Notes: generated by a model from the letters alone, not told the origin. Positions 10,105 through 19,077 are shown, counted from the stretch's first letter. The stretch is DNA of 64,000 nucleotides from Planococcus sp. SK3692 (GCF_028890485.2 NZ_JARCHV010000001.1:1206698-1270697), one strand, 5' to 3'. Translations and numbers: made by a program.

Positions 10105-10237
10105 AGGTATGATTCCTTCTTTCTTTTAGATGAACTCAATTATTGCATCCACTCCTTTCAGCCTATTTCATTTGCACGGAAGAAACAAGAACGAGACGCT
10201 TGGATTTATGAACTTTCCCCGAAGATTGGCAGGATCA

Positions 10238-10271
10238 GAAAAAGCCCCGAATGATTTCGGGGCTTTTCTTT
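10238..10271 (-). terminator. Intrinsic terminator after the symporter gene
   Basis: Hairpin AGCCCCGAA / TTCGGGGCT followed on the minus strand by a T run; it directly follows the sodium:solute symporter stop. Confidence 0.85.
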
Positions 10272-11784
10272 ACAATCCACGAACCGCTTCCTGCGAAGTC
10301 TTTTCGCGCTTTCTCAAGGTTTCGGCAAGCAGGCTCACCGTGATCATCGACGTGAAGCCGAGAATCGAACTGAAAAACATCGCCTGGAAAACGTGTTCGA
10401 TGATGCCGGTGCCGGTCAAAGTCATATAGCAGCCGGCACCGCTGACGACGGAGGCGATGGCGCCGGATTTATTGGCGTGCTTCCAGAAATAGCCGAGGCT
10501 GATCGGTGCTGCAATTCCGCTGATGATCGCCGAGGTCCCGAAGTTCGTCAATAGCGCCAAGGATTCCGGCCGGTTGATCGACATATAGAGTGACGCAAGC
10601 CCGATGAAGACCAGCGACACTTTCGACGCTTTCAGCACTTTGGCATCAAGTTCCTGCTCCGTCAGATTCTTGTTTTTATAGAGAACCGGCACTGCCAGCA
10701 CTTTGAACAAATCGTTGCCGATGCTATTGGTGATGCCGAGATACAGGCTGTCGGTCGTTGACAGGATCGCGGAGATCAATCCCATGACGAGCAGCGCGAC
10801 GATGACAACCGGGAAAGCTTCCATGATATACGCCGGAATGGCGCTATCAGCCGATGCGAGCCCCGGCAAGATGATGCGCGCCGCGAGCCCAGCGAATACC
10901 GAGAAGATCGACAAGGTGAACAAAGAGACGCCTGCGGATAAAGTGAAGGTCCGCAAGTCTTCCTCTTTTTCGACCGTCAGCACTTTATTCATCAAATGCG
11001 GCAGCAGCACGAATGAAAACAGCAGCCACTGGATGCTCAAGATAGCGAAGCCGCTATAGAACGGCCCGCCTGTCGACAGCGGCGAAACAAGTGCCGGGTC
11101 GATCGCGCGAAGTTCCGCTTGCAGCGTGCCGAACACATTCCATCCGCCGCCGATTGTCCACAATAACGAAACGAATAACAATAGCGACACGACCGCCATC
11201 GTCGCTCCTTGGATGCCGTCGCTGACAATCTGTGCGAATGCGCCGCCGAGGCTGACGTAAACGACCGTGATGATGACGCCGATCGCAATGCCCCATAAAT
11301 ATGGAATGCCGATGACCGTTTCGAACATCGTAGCTAAGCCGACGTTCTGCCCGACGATGTAATAGATATTGAACAGCACTAGTAATGCGACGAGCACGCG
11401 CAAGGCTTTGCTGTTATAACGGTTGCCAAGCCACTGGGGAATCGTCAAGCTGCCGCCATTTTTCTGCCCATAGCGCCAGAAGGTTTTCGTGAACAGCAAC
11501 AGGCCGAGCCACGTAACCCCGAAGCAGCCGATCGTGTACCATAAAGTCGATAAGCCGTATGTATACGCCCAGCCTGGCACCCCAAGAAACAAGTTCGCAC
11601 TGGCGTATGAGGCGCCAAAACTCATGCCGACGACCGCTGGATTGACTTTGCCTTTCGCGATGGCAAAGCCTTTCATCGATCCGCTATGGGCTTTGCCTTT
11701 TTTCCCGAGCCATGTCGTCAAGGCGAAATAGCCGACGAGCATCGCACCAATCAGCGGCAATAGCCAAGTTGTTTCATCACCCAT
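10270..11784 (-). CDS. Sodium:solute symporter family (SSF) transporter
   Basis: A 504-residue polytopic protein with about 13 helices. It has the SSF pattern: GMSFGASYASANLFLGVPGWAYTYG in the first helices, IPQWLGNRYNS after the third, and ISAILSTTDSLYLGITNSIGNDLF, the sodium-site helix with the SS/TTD pattern. AAGGAGG precedes the ATG. It overlaps the 36-residue ORF upstream by 8 bp, which itself starts 13 bp after a monooxygenase gene behind an S-box. Known SSF members import sugars, amino acids, pantothenate or other organic solutes with sodium. Here the context points to a sulfur-containing solute, which is inference. Confidence 0.88.
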   Translation of the reverse strand: MGDETTWLLPLIGAMLVGYFALTTWLGKKGKAHSGSMKGFAIAKGKVNPAVVGMSFGASYASANLFLGVPGWAYTYGLSTLWYTIGCFGVTWLGLLLFTKTFWRYGQKNGGSLTIPQWLGNRYNSKALRVLVALLVLFNIYYIVGQNVGLATMFETVIGIPYLWGIAIGVIITVVYVSLGGAFAQIVSDGIQGATMAVVSLLLFVSLLWTIGGGWNVFGTLQAELRAIDPALVSPLSTGGPFYSGFAILSIQWLLFSFVLLPHLMNKVLTVEKEEDLRTFTLSAGVSLFTLSIFSVFAGLAARIILPGLASADSAIPAYIMEAFPVVIVALLVMGLISAILSTTDSLYLGITNSIGNDLFKVLAVPVLYKNKNLTEQELDAKVLKASKVSLVFIGLASLYMSINRPESLALLTNFGTSAIISGIAAPISLGYFWKHANKSGAIASVVSGAGCYMTLTGTGIIEHVFQAMFFSSILGFTSMITVSLLAETLRKREKTSQEAVRGL

Positions 11785-11887
11785 TGCGTTCGCCTCCTTT
11801 CGGTTTCGGTTTTGGGTATAGTTTATTCCATAAGGTCAGCCCGACGATCCAAAAGACGGCGACGGCGATCCAGTAAGCTGTCAGCAT
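11777..11887 (-). CDS. 36-residue single-helix membrane peptide, probable symporter partner
   Basis: A short ORF translating as MLTAYWIAVAVFWIVGLTLW, then NKLYPKPKPKGGERNG: one membrane helix followed by a basic, proline-rich tail. GGGGG lies 7 bases before the ATG at 11887. Its stop lies inside the start of the symporter gene, an 8-bp overlap that implies coupled translation. Small one-helix proteins encoded just before SSF genes are known in other families, but I cannot name this one. It could be a symporter subunit or a device to couple translation. Composition and overlap make it a credible gene. Confidence 0.7.
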   Translation of the reverse strand: MLTAYWIAVAVFWIVGLTLWNKLYPKPKPKGGERNG

Positions 11888-11900
11888 CCTCATTCCCCCT

Positions 11901-13292
11901 CTAGTTGTTAACTGTTTCGTGCAAGTGCTTGAACGTTTTACCCGGATGATTGTCTTTCAGTTGCGCTTGGCCTTTGCCGTAGATTTTCTCGCGGTATGTG
12001 CCCTCTGCGTATTCTTTCTGCACAAGTCCGCGTTCCTGCAAGACGGGAACGACCAGTTCGACAAAGTCTTCAAAGCTTCCGGGTGCGAGCGTATATGCCA
12101 AATTAAAACCGTCGACGCCGGTTTCATCTCTCCAGCGCTCCACTTCATCGGCAACTTGTTCTGGCGTCCCGACCGCGACCGGCCCTCTTCCACCGATGCC
12201 GACGAATGTTGCGAGTTCGCCGATCGTCCATTTTCTGTCCGGGTCGGCACGCGTGAATACTTCGACTGCCGATTGCATGGCGTTGCTTTGGATGTATTCA
12301 AGCGTATCATCGGGCTCGTATCCGGAAAAGTCGATGCCTGTCCAGCCGCTAAGCAGTGCAAGTGCGCCTTCATAGCTGACATGGCTTTTCAAAGTTTCGT
12401 ATTTCTCTTGCGCTTCTTGTTCGGTCTTCCCGACAATCGCGGTGAAAGTTGTGTACACCAACACATCTTCCGGGTTTCGGCCGTTTGCTTTGATGCTTTC
12501 ACGGAGTGCGTCGACGCCTTTTTTCACGACGGGAATCGTCGGACCTGCCGTAAACACCGATTCAGCGTGCTTCGAAGCGAACTCCCGGCCGCGCGGCGAA
12601 GCGCCTGCCTGGAACAATACCGGAGTGCGTTGCGGAGAAGGTTCGGATAAATGCGCGCCCGGCACTTTGAAGTATTTGCCTTCGTGGCGGATATCGTGGA
12701 CTTTTGACGGATCGGCATAGACATTCGTCGCCTTATCGCGGACGACCGCCCCATCTTCCCAGCTGCCTTCCCATAACTTATAGCAAACATCCAAATACTC
12801 GGCTGCGAATTCATAGCGTTCGTCATGGCTCATCTGGTCATCGAGCCCGATATTGACTGCGGCGCTTTTCAAATAGGAAGTAACGACGTTCCAGCCGATG
12901 CGGCCTTTCGTCAGATGGTCCAAAGTCGACATGCGGCGGGCGAAGGTATAAGGATGTTCATGGCTGACAGACGCCGTGACCCCGAAACTCAAATGCTTTG
13001 TCACTGACGACATGAGCGGCACGACCAACAGCGGATCGTTGACCGGAGTCTGGACCGCATTGCGAAGCGCGGCATCGCGCGTTCCGCCGTAAACGTCGTA
13101 CGTCCCGAGCACATCAGCCAGGAACACTGCATCAAATCGACCTTTTTCCAATAGCTTCGCCAGTTCGATCCAATAATCACTGTCCTTATACGTATGCGAA
13201 CGATCGTCCTCGTGCCTCCACAATCCAGGCGACTGGTGCCCGCCTGCACATACCATTTCAAATGCGTTCAAATAAATCCGTTTCTTCGTCAT
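11901..13292 (-). CDS. FMN-dependent luciferase-like monooxygenase, NtaA/SnaA/DmoA family
   Basis: A 463-residue flavin monooxygenase of the bacterial luciferase superfamily. It begins MTKKRIYLNAFEMVCAGGHQ, and shows the family hallmarks HPYTFARRMSTLDHLTKGRIGWNVVTS and PSPQRTPVLFQAGASPRG. Relatives oxidise nitrilotriacetate, dimethyl sulfide, sulfonates or cysteine-derived sulfur compounds with FMNH2 from a partner reductase. Located just after an S-box riboswitch and before a microprotein and an SSF transporter, it is probably used to release sulfur from an organic source when methionine/SAM is low; the substrate is inference. AAAGGAGG precedes the ATG. Confidence 0.88.
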   Translation of the reverse strand: MTKKRIYLNAFEMVCAGGHQSPGLWRHEDDRSHTYKDSDYWIELAKLLEKGRFDAVFLADVLGTYDVYGGTRDAALRNAVQTPVNDPLLVVPLMSSVTKHLSFGVTASVSHEHPYTFARRMSTLDHLTKGRIGWNVVTSYLKSAAVNIGLDDQMSHDERYEFAAEYLDVCYKLWEGSWEDGAVVRDKATNVYADPSKVHDIRHEGKYFKVPGAHLSEPSPQRTPVLFQAGASPRGREFASKHAESVFTAGPTIPVVKKGVDALRESIKANGRNPEDVLVYTTFTAIVGKTEQEAQEKYETLKSHVSYEGALALLSGWTGIDFSGYEPDDTLEYIQSNAMQSAVEVFTRADPDRKWTIGELATFVGIGGRGPVAVGTPEQVADEVERWRDETGVDGFNLAYTLAPGSFEDFVELVVPVLQERGLVQKEYAEGTYREKIYGKGQAQLKDNHPGKTFKHLHETVNN

Positions 13293-13345
13293 CGTCGAAT
13301 TCCTCCTTTTAAAATCACAATTTCCGCAGCCCTCAGTGGAAAATA

Positions 13346-13512
13346 AAAATAGCCCTCTTTTCTCTGAAAATGAGAAAAGAGGGCTATGTGAATTACGGGT
13401 CCGCTCTCTTATCTCCCAAGGAATCTCTCCTTGCTGGAAGTAGCACCTTCCTGATTAAATCAGGGGTTGCTGAAGCGTCATAGGGCCAGTCCCTCGGCTT
13501 CTCTGGATAAGA
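13346..13512 (-). promoter_or_regulatory. SAM riboswitch (S-box) with intrinsic terminator
   Basis: On the minus strand, CTTATCCAGAGAAGCCGAGG leads into GGACTGGCCCTATGACGCTTCAGCAACC and GGTGCTACTTCCAGCA, the S-box core. A long terminator stem (ATAGCCCTCTTTTCTC with its complement) occupies about 13350-13388 and is followed by a T run. It controls the monooxygenase-microprotein-symporter unit. Confidence 0.95.
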
Positions 13513-13611
13513 TTATTAAATTAATCCCTATCTTAATACTAGGAAATAGAGAAGTCAACCGAATATTTAAAATTCTTTTTTATATTTTTTCTATTCCTTT
13601 GTGATTTTCAA

Positions 13612-13653
13612 TAAAACATGCCGCTGCCCATTCAAGCGGATAGCGGCATGTTC
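13612..13653 (-). terminator. Terminator of the sugar-sensing operon
   Basis: Hairpin AACATGCCGCT / AGCGGCATGTT with a 16-base loop region, about 30 bases beyond the stop of the last gene of the binding protein-kinase-regulator operon. Confidence 0.75.
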
Positions 13654-13683
13654 GCTTGCTGCCAGAGGTTCAAATAGCTGTTA

Positions 13684-14742
13684 TTATTCCATCCCATCGA
13701 TTTCTTCTGCAGAATGAAAATTATCCGCCAACACGGTGCTTTCCAGGTTTCCGATATCGACCGCGGTCGGCTCAAGCAGCACAGACGGCACTTCGCTTTT
13801 TCCGTTATTGATGCTGACGGTCGGTTCAATCTCGTTCCCTTCCGCTAGCTCGACAGCAAGCGCTGCGACACGTTCGGACAATTGCTGGATCGGCTTATAG
13901 ACGGTCATCGATTGCGTCCCGTCAACGATCCGCTGGACAGCTGCCAGTTCGGCATCCTGCCCTGCGACCGGGACGGATCCGGCAAGCCCTTGCTGTGCAA
14001 GCGCCTCGATCGCTCCGCCCGCGGTTGCATCATTTGCCGCGATGACGGCATCGATTTGATTGCCGTTGATGTCGAGCGCCTGCGACATATGCGCGAAAGC
14101 TTGTTCCGGCGCCCAATCCTCTGTCCATTCATCATAAATGATGTTGATGTCGCCGCGATCAATCGCCGGCTGCAGCACATCAAACACGCCTTTTTTCAAT
14201 AAATGCGCGTTATTGTCTGTCGGGGCGCCGCCGATATAGACATAATTGCCTTTTGGAACCAATTCCAGCATTTGCTCGGCTTGCAGCTCTCCCACTTTTT
14301 CATTGTCAAAAGAGACATATAAATCGATTTCCGCATTTTTTACGAGCCGGTCATAAGCGATGACTTTGATGCCTGCACCGTGTGCTTTATGGACAATCGC
14401 CGCTGTCGCTTCGGCGTTATGCGGCACGATGACGAGTAGATCGATGCCTTCTTGGATCATCTCTTCGGCTTGGGCGATTTGGAGCGCATCATCCCCGTTC
14501 GCTGCCGCAATCTCCACTTCCAATCCGCGCGATTCGATCGCTTGTTCGAACAATTCCCGGTCTTTCAGCCAGCGCTCTTCTTTCAAGGTGTCCATCGCAA
14601 AGCCGATTTTCAGCGGCTCTTCCTCTTGTGCCGTCTCGTCTTCCTTGAACACGCTTTTTTCGGGCAGCTGGGACTCTTCCTGGCACGCAGCCAGCCAAAC
14701 GCCCGCACTCATCAGCAAGAATAGCTTCAGTAAGCGCTTCAT
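13684..14742 (-). CDS. Sugar-binding lipoprotein, XylF/ChvE-like (second copy)
   Basis: A 352-residue lipoprotein with lipobox VWLAAC near residue 20 and a periplasmic-binding-protein type 1 fold. It has PLKIGFAMDTLKEERWLKDR at the N-lobe, GIKVIAYDRLVKNAEIDLYVSFDN and VAGQDAELAAVQRIVDGTQSMTVYKP, all typical of xylose-binding XylF relatives. It is the last gene of a four-gene chain and overlaps the response regulator by 4 bp. It shares clear family likeness with the lipoprotein at 21871-23001, so it may be an alternative binding subunit for that transporter or a ligand presenter to the sensor. The actual sugar cannot be deduced. Confidence 0.88.
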   Translation of the reverse strand: MKRLLKLFLLMSAGVWLAACQEESQLPEKSVFKEDETAQEEEPLKIGFAMDTLKEERWLKDRELFEQAIESRGLEVEIAAANGDDALQIAQAEEMIQEGIDLLVIVPHNAEATAAIVHKAHGAGIKVIAYDRLVKNAEIDLYVSFDNEKVGELQAEQMLELVPKGNYVYIGGAPTDNNAHLLKKGVFDVLQPAIDRGDINIIYDEWTEDWAPEQAFAHMSQALDINGNQIDAVIAANDATAGGAIEALAQQGLAGSVPVAGQDAELAAVQRIVDGTQSMTVYKPIQQLSERVAALAVELAEGNEIEPTVSINNGKSEVPSVLLEPTAVDIGNLESTVLADNFHSAEEIDGME

Positions 14743-16292
14743 GTGCTGATTCCTTGCGTGCGGCCGGAATTCAGCAAGTTCAGGCGGTATTCAGTCGGAG
14801 ACAGTTCGTTCATTTTCTTAAACACTTTGCTGAAATAATTCGGTTCATGGTATCCGACTTCCAAGGCAATCGTTTTCAAGCTGATTTCCGGGTCCGCGAG
14901 CAGTTTCTTGGCTTTTCCCATCCGGCATTCTGTCAGAAAGTCGATATAATTGATGCCGAGTTTTTCCTTGAACAACTTGCTGATATAGATGGGGCTCAAA
15001 TCCACTTTTTTCGCCAGCACTTCGAGTGAAATGTCTTCATGGGAATGCTCGGTAATGAATTGCTTGATTTTATGGATCTTGTCGAATTCCACACGGCTGA
15101 AATGCATAGCGTAATGCTGCTTCAAAGCCTTTATTAAACCCGAGGCCTCTGACATCAATTGGCGATAGTCTTGTGCCGGGACCGGGTAATAAGGCGCTTC
15201 GGTTTCAATTCCTGCTTCCCCCATGATCCGGCTGGAAAGCCATAATAATTCAAGTGAACGCTGCTGGGTTCTGAGGACATCTTCACCCGCCCGCTCCGAC
15301 TGCCGGATCAATTCGGCCACGATGTCTTCGACCGCCTCCCAATCACCAGACCGGACCCCATCGGCCATTCTCTTTTCCTGCTGTTTGATGAGCGCCGGAT
15401 CATGAGAGCGCAATGGCTCGAGGTCTGCCGAATAAAATCGGTAGCGCGAAGGAATCGCCAAATCCATCATGGCGATCAATGATTTCTGGTAAGAATCCCG
15501 CACCTGCTCCAAGGAATCGCACACCGGACCGATCCCGACAAAGCAATGTTCACGCTTGCCGGATGCTGCCAAAATCCGATTCGCGAGCGTGATCGCCTGG
15601 GAACGGTGCGAATGGGCTGGATCGCGGAAGACGATGAGCGGCAATTGCCAGTCGTAGCAAGGCCCCACCCAAATATGGGAAGTTTCGCTGATATCCTGTT
15701 TGATGTCGCGGCACATTTGCTCCGCGCCTTTTGGAACGGCTATTGTCATGACGAATTTCTCTTTGGCCGGCTCGGTTCCTTTCATCTCTACCAGCAAATC
15801 GATATGCATGTCCTGGACTTGGTCGAATAATAATTGCGTAACGATATCCATTTCCACAATGGCCATCGCTTTTTGCAAGGCGCTTTGTTGCTGCTCTTGT
15901 TCCGCTGATTGCTGTGCTTTCTTTTCCAACTGGCTGAACAATTTCTTGGCGATGGCAATAATTTCACCCGCTTTGCTCGGTTTCAGCAAATAATCTTTTA
16001 CGCCCAATTTGATCGCCTGCTGGGCATAATCGAATGTATCGAACGCCGTCATCATGACAACTTCGACTTCGGGATCGGTCCGGCGAATCTGTTCAATCGC
16101 CTCCAAGCCTGTCATGATTGGCATCATGATGTCCATGAAGATGATATCCGGCTGCCAGTCGGCTGCGATTTCTACCGCCATTTTGCCATTTTTCGCTTGC
16201 TTGATCTCTATTTCCTCGAATGACCGCTCCAGAATCGCCTTCATCCCTTCACGTTCGATCGGTTCATCATCTACGAGCAGGAGCTTAAACAT
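14739..16292 (-). CDS. Two-component response regulator, CheY receiver plus AraC-type DNA-binding domain
   Basis: A 517-residue YesN-type regulator. The receiver (residues 1-120) has LLLVDDEP, phosphoacceptor Asp near residue 54 in IIFMDIMMP, and the LLKPSKAG lysine near 104. A middle region of about 270 residues is unassigned. The C-terminal 100 residues are a double helix-turn-helix AraC domain (LSPIYISKLFKEKLGINYIDFL and IALEVGYHEPNYFSKVFKK). The ATG at 16292 is chosen because GGAGG lies 9 bases upstream; a TTG at 16301 would abut the Shine-Dalgarno. It overlaps the kinase by 8 bp and the downstream binding protein by 4 bp. It likely activates the sugar ABC operon. Confidence 0.93.
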   Translation of the reverse strand: MFKLLLVDDEPIEREGMKAILERSFEEIEIKQAKNGKMAVEIAADWQPDIIFMDIMMPIMTGLEAIEQIRRTDPEVEVVMMTAFDTFDYAQQAIKLGVKDYLLKPSKAGEIIAIAKKLFSQLEKKAQQSAEQEQQQSALQKAMAIVEMDIVTQLLFDQVQDMHIDLLVEMKGTEPAKEKFVMTIAVPKGAEQMCRDIKQDISETSHIWVGPCYDWQLPLIVFRDPAHSHRSQAITLANRILAASGKREHCFVGIGPVCDSLEQVRDSYQKSLIAMMDLAIPSRYRFYSADLEPLRSHDPALIKQQEKRMADGVRSGDWEAVEDIVAELIRQSERAGEDVLRTQQRSLELLWLSSRIMGEAGIETEAPYYPVPAQDYRQLMSEASGLIKALKQHYAMHFSRVEFDKIHKIKQFITEHSHEDISLEVLAKKVDLSPIYISKLFKEKLGINYIDFLTECRMGKAKKLLADPEISLKTIALEVGYHEPNYFSKVFKKMNELSPTEYRLNLLNSGRTQGIST

Positions 16293-17733
16293 AGCTTTCA
16301 ACCTCCATTACTTTCGGCAATTTCAAAATGATTTTCGTCCCACATTGGGGCGTGCTTTCGATTTCCACAACATCGTTGCTGCCATAGAACAACTGCAGCC
16401 GTTTCGCGACATTGGCAAAGCCGATGCCCGTTGCGTGCCCTTCTCGAGGGGCGATGCCGCCTGTTAATAGCTGCTCAATTTTAAGTTCATCCATGCCTTG
16501 GCCGTTGTCTTCAATTTCCACCCGTATGTGCTGGTTTTCATCTTTGATGCGGAACCAGATTTCGCCGTCGTCTTCTTTCGGTTCGATGCCATGGATCACG
16601 GCATTTTCGATGAGCGGCTGAAGCGTCAGACTTGGCATTTGATACAGTAATGCCGATGGATCCAAGTCGACATGAAAGGTCAACCGGTCGCTGAAACGGG
16701 CTTTTTGGATGTCCATATACTGCGTCAATACATGAGCCTCTTCTTCAAGCGTCACGGTATGATCGAGGCGCTTCAGATTATAGCGCAGCAAGCCGGCCAC
16801 GCTAACCAATAAATCACTGGTGTCTTCGGCGCCGTCTAGATAGGCTTTTTTCGATAAGGTGTTCAAGGTATTGAACAAAAAATGCGGATTGATCTGGCTT
16901 TGCAGATGGCGCATCTGGCTTTGCTGCAGTAGCAATTGACTCTCCTGCAATTCGCTTTCCACTTGGGCTTTTTGCTGAATTTCCAAGATTAGTTTATTGA
17001 TGTTCACGCGCATATGATCAAAGGTTTTCGCCAAAAAGGAAATTTCGTCATTGGAATTCACGCGGATCGGCTGGTCGAAGCGCCCTTTGGCCAATTCGTT
17101 TGCCGCTTTTGTCAATTGATGGACTGGCTTGGTGATGCTCAAGGAAAACAAATAAGTGAACAATAATAACAACACGCTCGTAAGCGATAACAACAGGATG
17201 CCCATCGTGTTCAATTCCTGTGATTGCCGGATAATGTCCCGGTAAAAGCGTTCGTAAGTCCTGAGTTCGGAATTGAAAATCGATAAGGTCATTTCGGAAA
17301 TATAGACGGACATGCGGTTCGCTTCCGTAAATTCGCTCGCCGCAATGTCGTTCTCGCCTTGTTCGCTGAAAGCCGCGGAACGCTCCACAGTTTCTGTAAA
17401 ACTTTCGATCATATTGCTGTAATTGGTCAAAGAAAACTCATTGTCTGCATTGCGCAATTCGAGCAACGACGCTTGGGCATCCTGCAGCCTTTTTTGGCTG
17501 GATGCAAGCGTAGCAGCTGATCGAGCCGACGGATTGGATAGATAATCATTCAAATTGGTCACGGTCTGCTGGCTGGAAGCGGTCACTTCGTTCATCTGCA
17601 AATAGCGCTGCAAAATGTCATTGTATTGGTCCTGCATTTTCTGGTTGTAAAAGGTCAATGCCAGCCAAATCGCGAACATCATGACGATGACGATTCCCGC
17701 GAGCATCCAAATCTTCTTTTGGATCGTATTCAC
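16285..17733 (-). CDS. Sensor histidine kinase, YesM/LytS-type (HAMP, His_kinase, HATPase)
   Basis: A 482-residue membrane kinase. Helix 1 spans about residues 8-28 and helix 2 about 178-200, enclosing an extracytoplasmic sensor of about 150 residues; a HAMP domain spans about 200-255. The phosphorylation motif QINPHFLFNTLN places the catalytic His at 284, and the ATP-binding domain shows LIENAVIHGI (N box near 375), EDNGQGM and TGIGFANV. It starts with GTG behind AAAGGAT, overlapping the stop of the binding-protein gene upstream by 4 bp. It probably reads sugar occupancy through that binding protein, as in ChvE/VirA-like and YesM-like systems; that link is inference. Confidence 0.93.
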   Translation of the reverse strand: MNTIQKKIWMLAGIVIVMMFAIWLALTFYNQKMQDQYNDILQRYLQMNEVTASSQQTVTNLNDYLSNPSARSAATLASSQKRLQDAQASLLELRNADNEFSLTNYSNMIESFTETVERSAAFSEQGENDIAASEFTEANRMSVYISEMTLSIFNSELRTYERFYRDIIRQSQELNTMGILLLSLTSVLLLLFTYLFSLSITKPVHQLTKAANELAKGRFDQPIRVNSNDEISFLAKTFDHMRVNINKLILEIQQKAQVESELQESQLLLQQSQMRHLQSQINPHFLFNTLNTLSKKAYLDGAEDTSDLLVSVAGLLRYNLKRLDHTVTLEEEAHVLTQYMDIQKARFSDRLTFHVDLDPSALLYQMPSLTLQPLIENAVIHGIEPKEDDGEIWFRIKDENQHIRVEIEDNGQGMDELKIEQLLTGGIAPREGHATGIGFANVAKRLQLFYGSNDVVEIESTPQCGTKIILKLPKVMEVESYV

Positions 17734-18746
17734 GGCAATTCATCCTTTCCTTCCACAATGCGGATATCGGTCACATATCCTTTGGAATCCAGAGGGACGA
17801 CTTCATTGCGAAGCCATTTCATCATCATTTCGACGCTCTTCTCGCCCATCTCTTCCGGCGATTGTTCGATGATGGCATCGAGCTTGCCTTCCGTTAGCAA
17901 CGCAGAAGCATCCGAACCGTCATCAAATGAATACAAATAGAACGGCTCGAGTTCGGTGCGGCTGCTAATTTCCTGCATGATTACGCGGGCTTGGCGGATA
18001 TCGAGCAAAATGAACGCATCGACATTCGGATGCTCGTTCAGCGCTTGCTGTGCGGCATCTGCTGCTTGTTCGTCAGAAGACCCGCTCTCTATATAAACGG
18101 AACGGATCTCTGGGTATTGTGCCAGGCTATCTTCCATACCATCCAAGCGTAAACGTTCGCTGTATTCAAGCTCAGCATCTCCAAGCAAAACGATTTCTCC
18201 TGATTCGCCCATATCGTCGACCAATTGCTTCACTAGCAATTCGCCGGATGCGTAATGGTCCGAGCCGACATAAGTTTTGCGCAAACTTTTCTCGACCGGC
18301 ACATCATTTGCGACCGTGATGATTGGGATGCCGTAGGAGGCCGCTTTGATGCGCGCCAATTGCTGAAACTCCTCGGTGTCATGGCCTTGTACGATGACCC
18401 CGTCCACTTTCGAATGAAGCGCAATTTCCACTTGCTTGAGGAAATCTTCCTGGTTTTTGCCGTAGCTTCCCCATAGTTCAAACCCGACGTCTTCCCGCTC
18501 CGCTTGTTCGGCAGCGCCTTGTCCTACCAGTTTCCAAAACGGCGTATCCAGTTCCTGTGTGATGAGCACGATCCGCTGACGTTGTTCGTCGCTGCTGACG
18601 GCAGATGGCAGCTCCCATTCGGAGTTCAAGACTTTATTCACCGACAGCACGGTAAAAAAACCGAGCACGACACATAATGAGCACAGCACAAAGATGACTT
18701 TTCTTCTCACGGTTCGTTCCCCTTTTCGTGATGAAACTGTTTTCAT
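17730..18746 (-). CDS. Membrane-anchored sugar-binding protein, RbsB-like, probable kinase co-sensor
   Basis: A 338-residue protein. A membrane helix near residues 16-36 (VIFVLCSLCVVLGFFTVLSV) lacks a lipobox cysteine at a cleavage site, so it is likely an uncleaved anchor. The rest is a type 1 periplasmic-binding fold: QRIVLITQELDTPFWKLVGQGA, VDGVIVQGHDTEEF, GIPIITVANDVPVEKS, GEIVLLGD. It overlaps the kinase start by 4 bp. Binding proteins encoded directly before YesM-type kinases usually act as sugar sensors rather than transport subunits. The ATG at 18746 has AGGTGG upstream; a GTG at 18710 preceded by AAAGGGGAACG is a real alternative start. Confidence 0.85.
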   Translation of the reverse strand: MKTVSSRKGERTVRRKVIFVLCSLCVVLGFFTVLSVNKVLNSEWELPSAVSSDEQRQRIVLITQELDTPFWKLVGQGAAEQAEREDVGFELWGSYGKNQEDFLKQVEIALHSKVDGVIVQGHDTEEFQQLARIKAASYGIPIITVANDVPVEKSLRKTYVGSDHYASGELLVKQLVDDMGESGEIVLLGDAELEYSERLRLDGMEDSLAQYPEIRSVYIESGSSDEQAADAAQQALNEHPNVDAFILLDIRQARVIMQEISSRTELEPFYLYSFDDGSDASALLTEGKLDAIIEQSPEEMGEKSVEMMMKWLRNEVVPLDSKGYVTDIRIVEGKDELP

Positions 18747-18789
18747 CTTACCACCTGTCGGAAGATTCGCAATATAGACTATATAGAAA

Positions 18790-18816
18790 CAAGCACCTTC
18801 GTCTTTGAAGGTGCTT
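18790..18816. terminator. Terminator-like hairpin
   Basis: AAGCACCTTC / GAAGGTGCTT with a short loop, beyond the xylH-like permease gene on the minus strand and abutting repeat copy A. The arm CAAGCACCTTCG is present a second time at about 19046-19057, on the other side of the repeat. Confidence 0.6.
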
Positions 18817-18985
18817 GAAACTCGTATTTTCCGAAGTTTATTGCTCGCTTTCCGTGGGGCGGGAATCGAGCCTCCTCGTCACTTCGTTCCTGCGGGGTCT
18901 CTCAAACCCGCTAGTCCCACAGGAGTCGAGCAAACACTTCTCCAAACACTTAGACAGTTCATTGATTTTTGAATGCAGCGAAAAG
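18817..18985 (+). repeat. Dispersed GC-rich intergenic repeat, copy A
   Basis: Shares long blocks with copies B and C: CGTATTTTCCGAAG, GCTCGCTTTCCG, GGGAATCGAGCCTCCTCGTC, CTGCGGGGTCTC, CACAGGAGTCGAGC and CTTCTCCAAA. CGCTC/GAGCG and CCTGCGGG/CCCGCAGG-type arms allow a folded structure. It fills most of the 330-bp gap between the transporter and sensor operons. ORFs across it are in several frames and look incidental. Confidence 0.88.
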
Positions 18986-19077
18986 CAGTTCCAATCTAAT
19001 TTGTAGCAGCTCCTAGGCTTTTTTAACACTCTGGAAACGTATTCCTTTGTCAGCGAAGGTGCTTGTCTGTAATGAAG

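Noticed and set aside
18815..19029. Overlapping 63-codon ORFs on both strands
   Set aside because: They cover repeat copy A; the frame differs between copies and there is no ribosome binding site. The same applies to ORFs over copies C and D.
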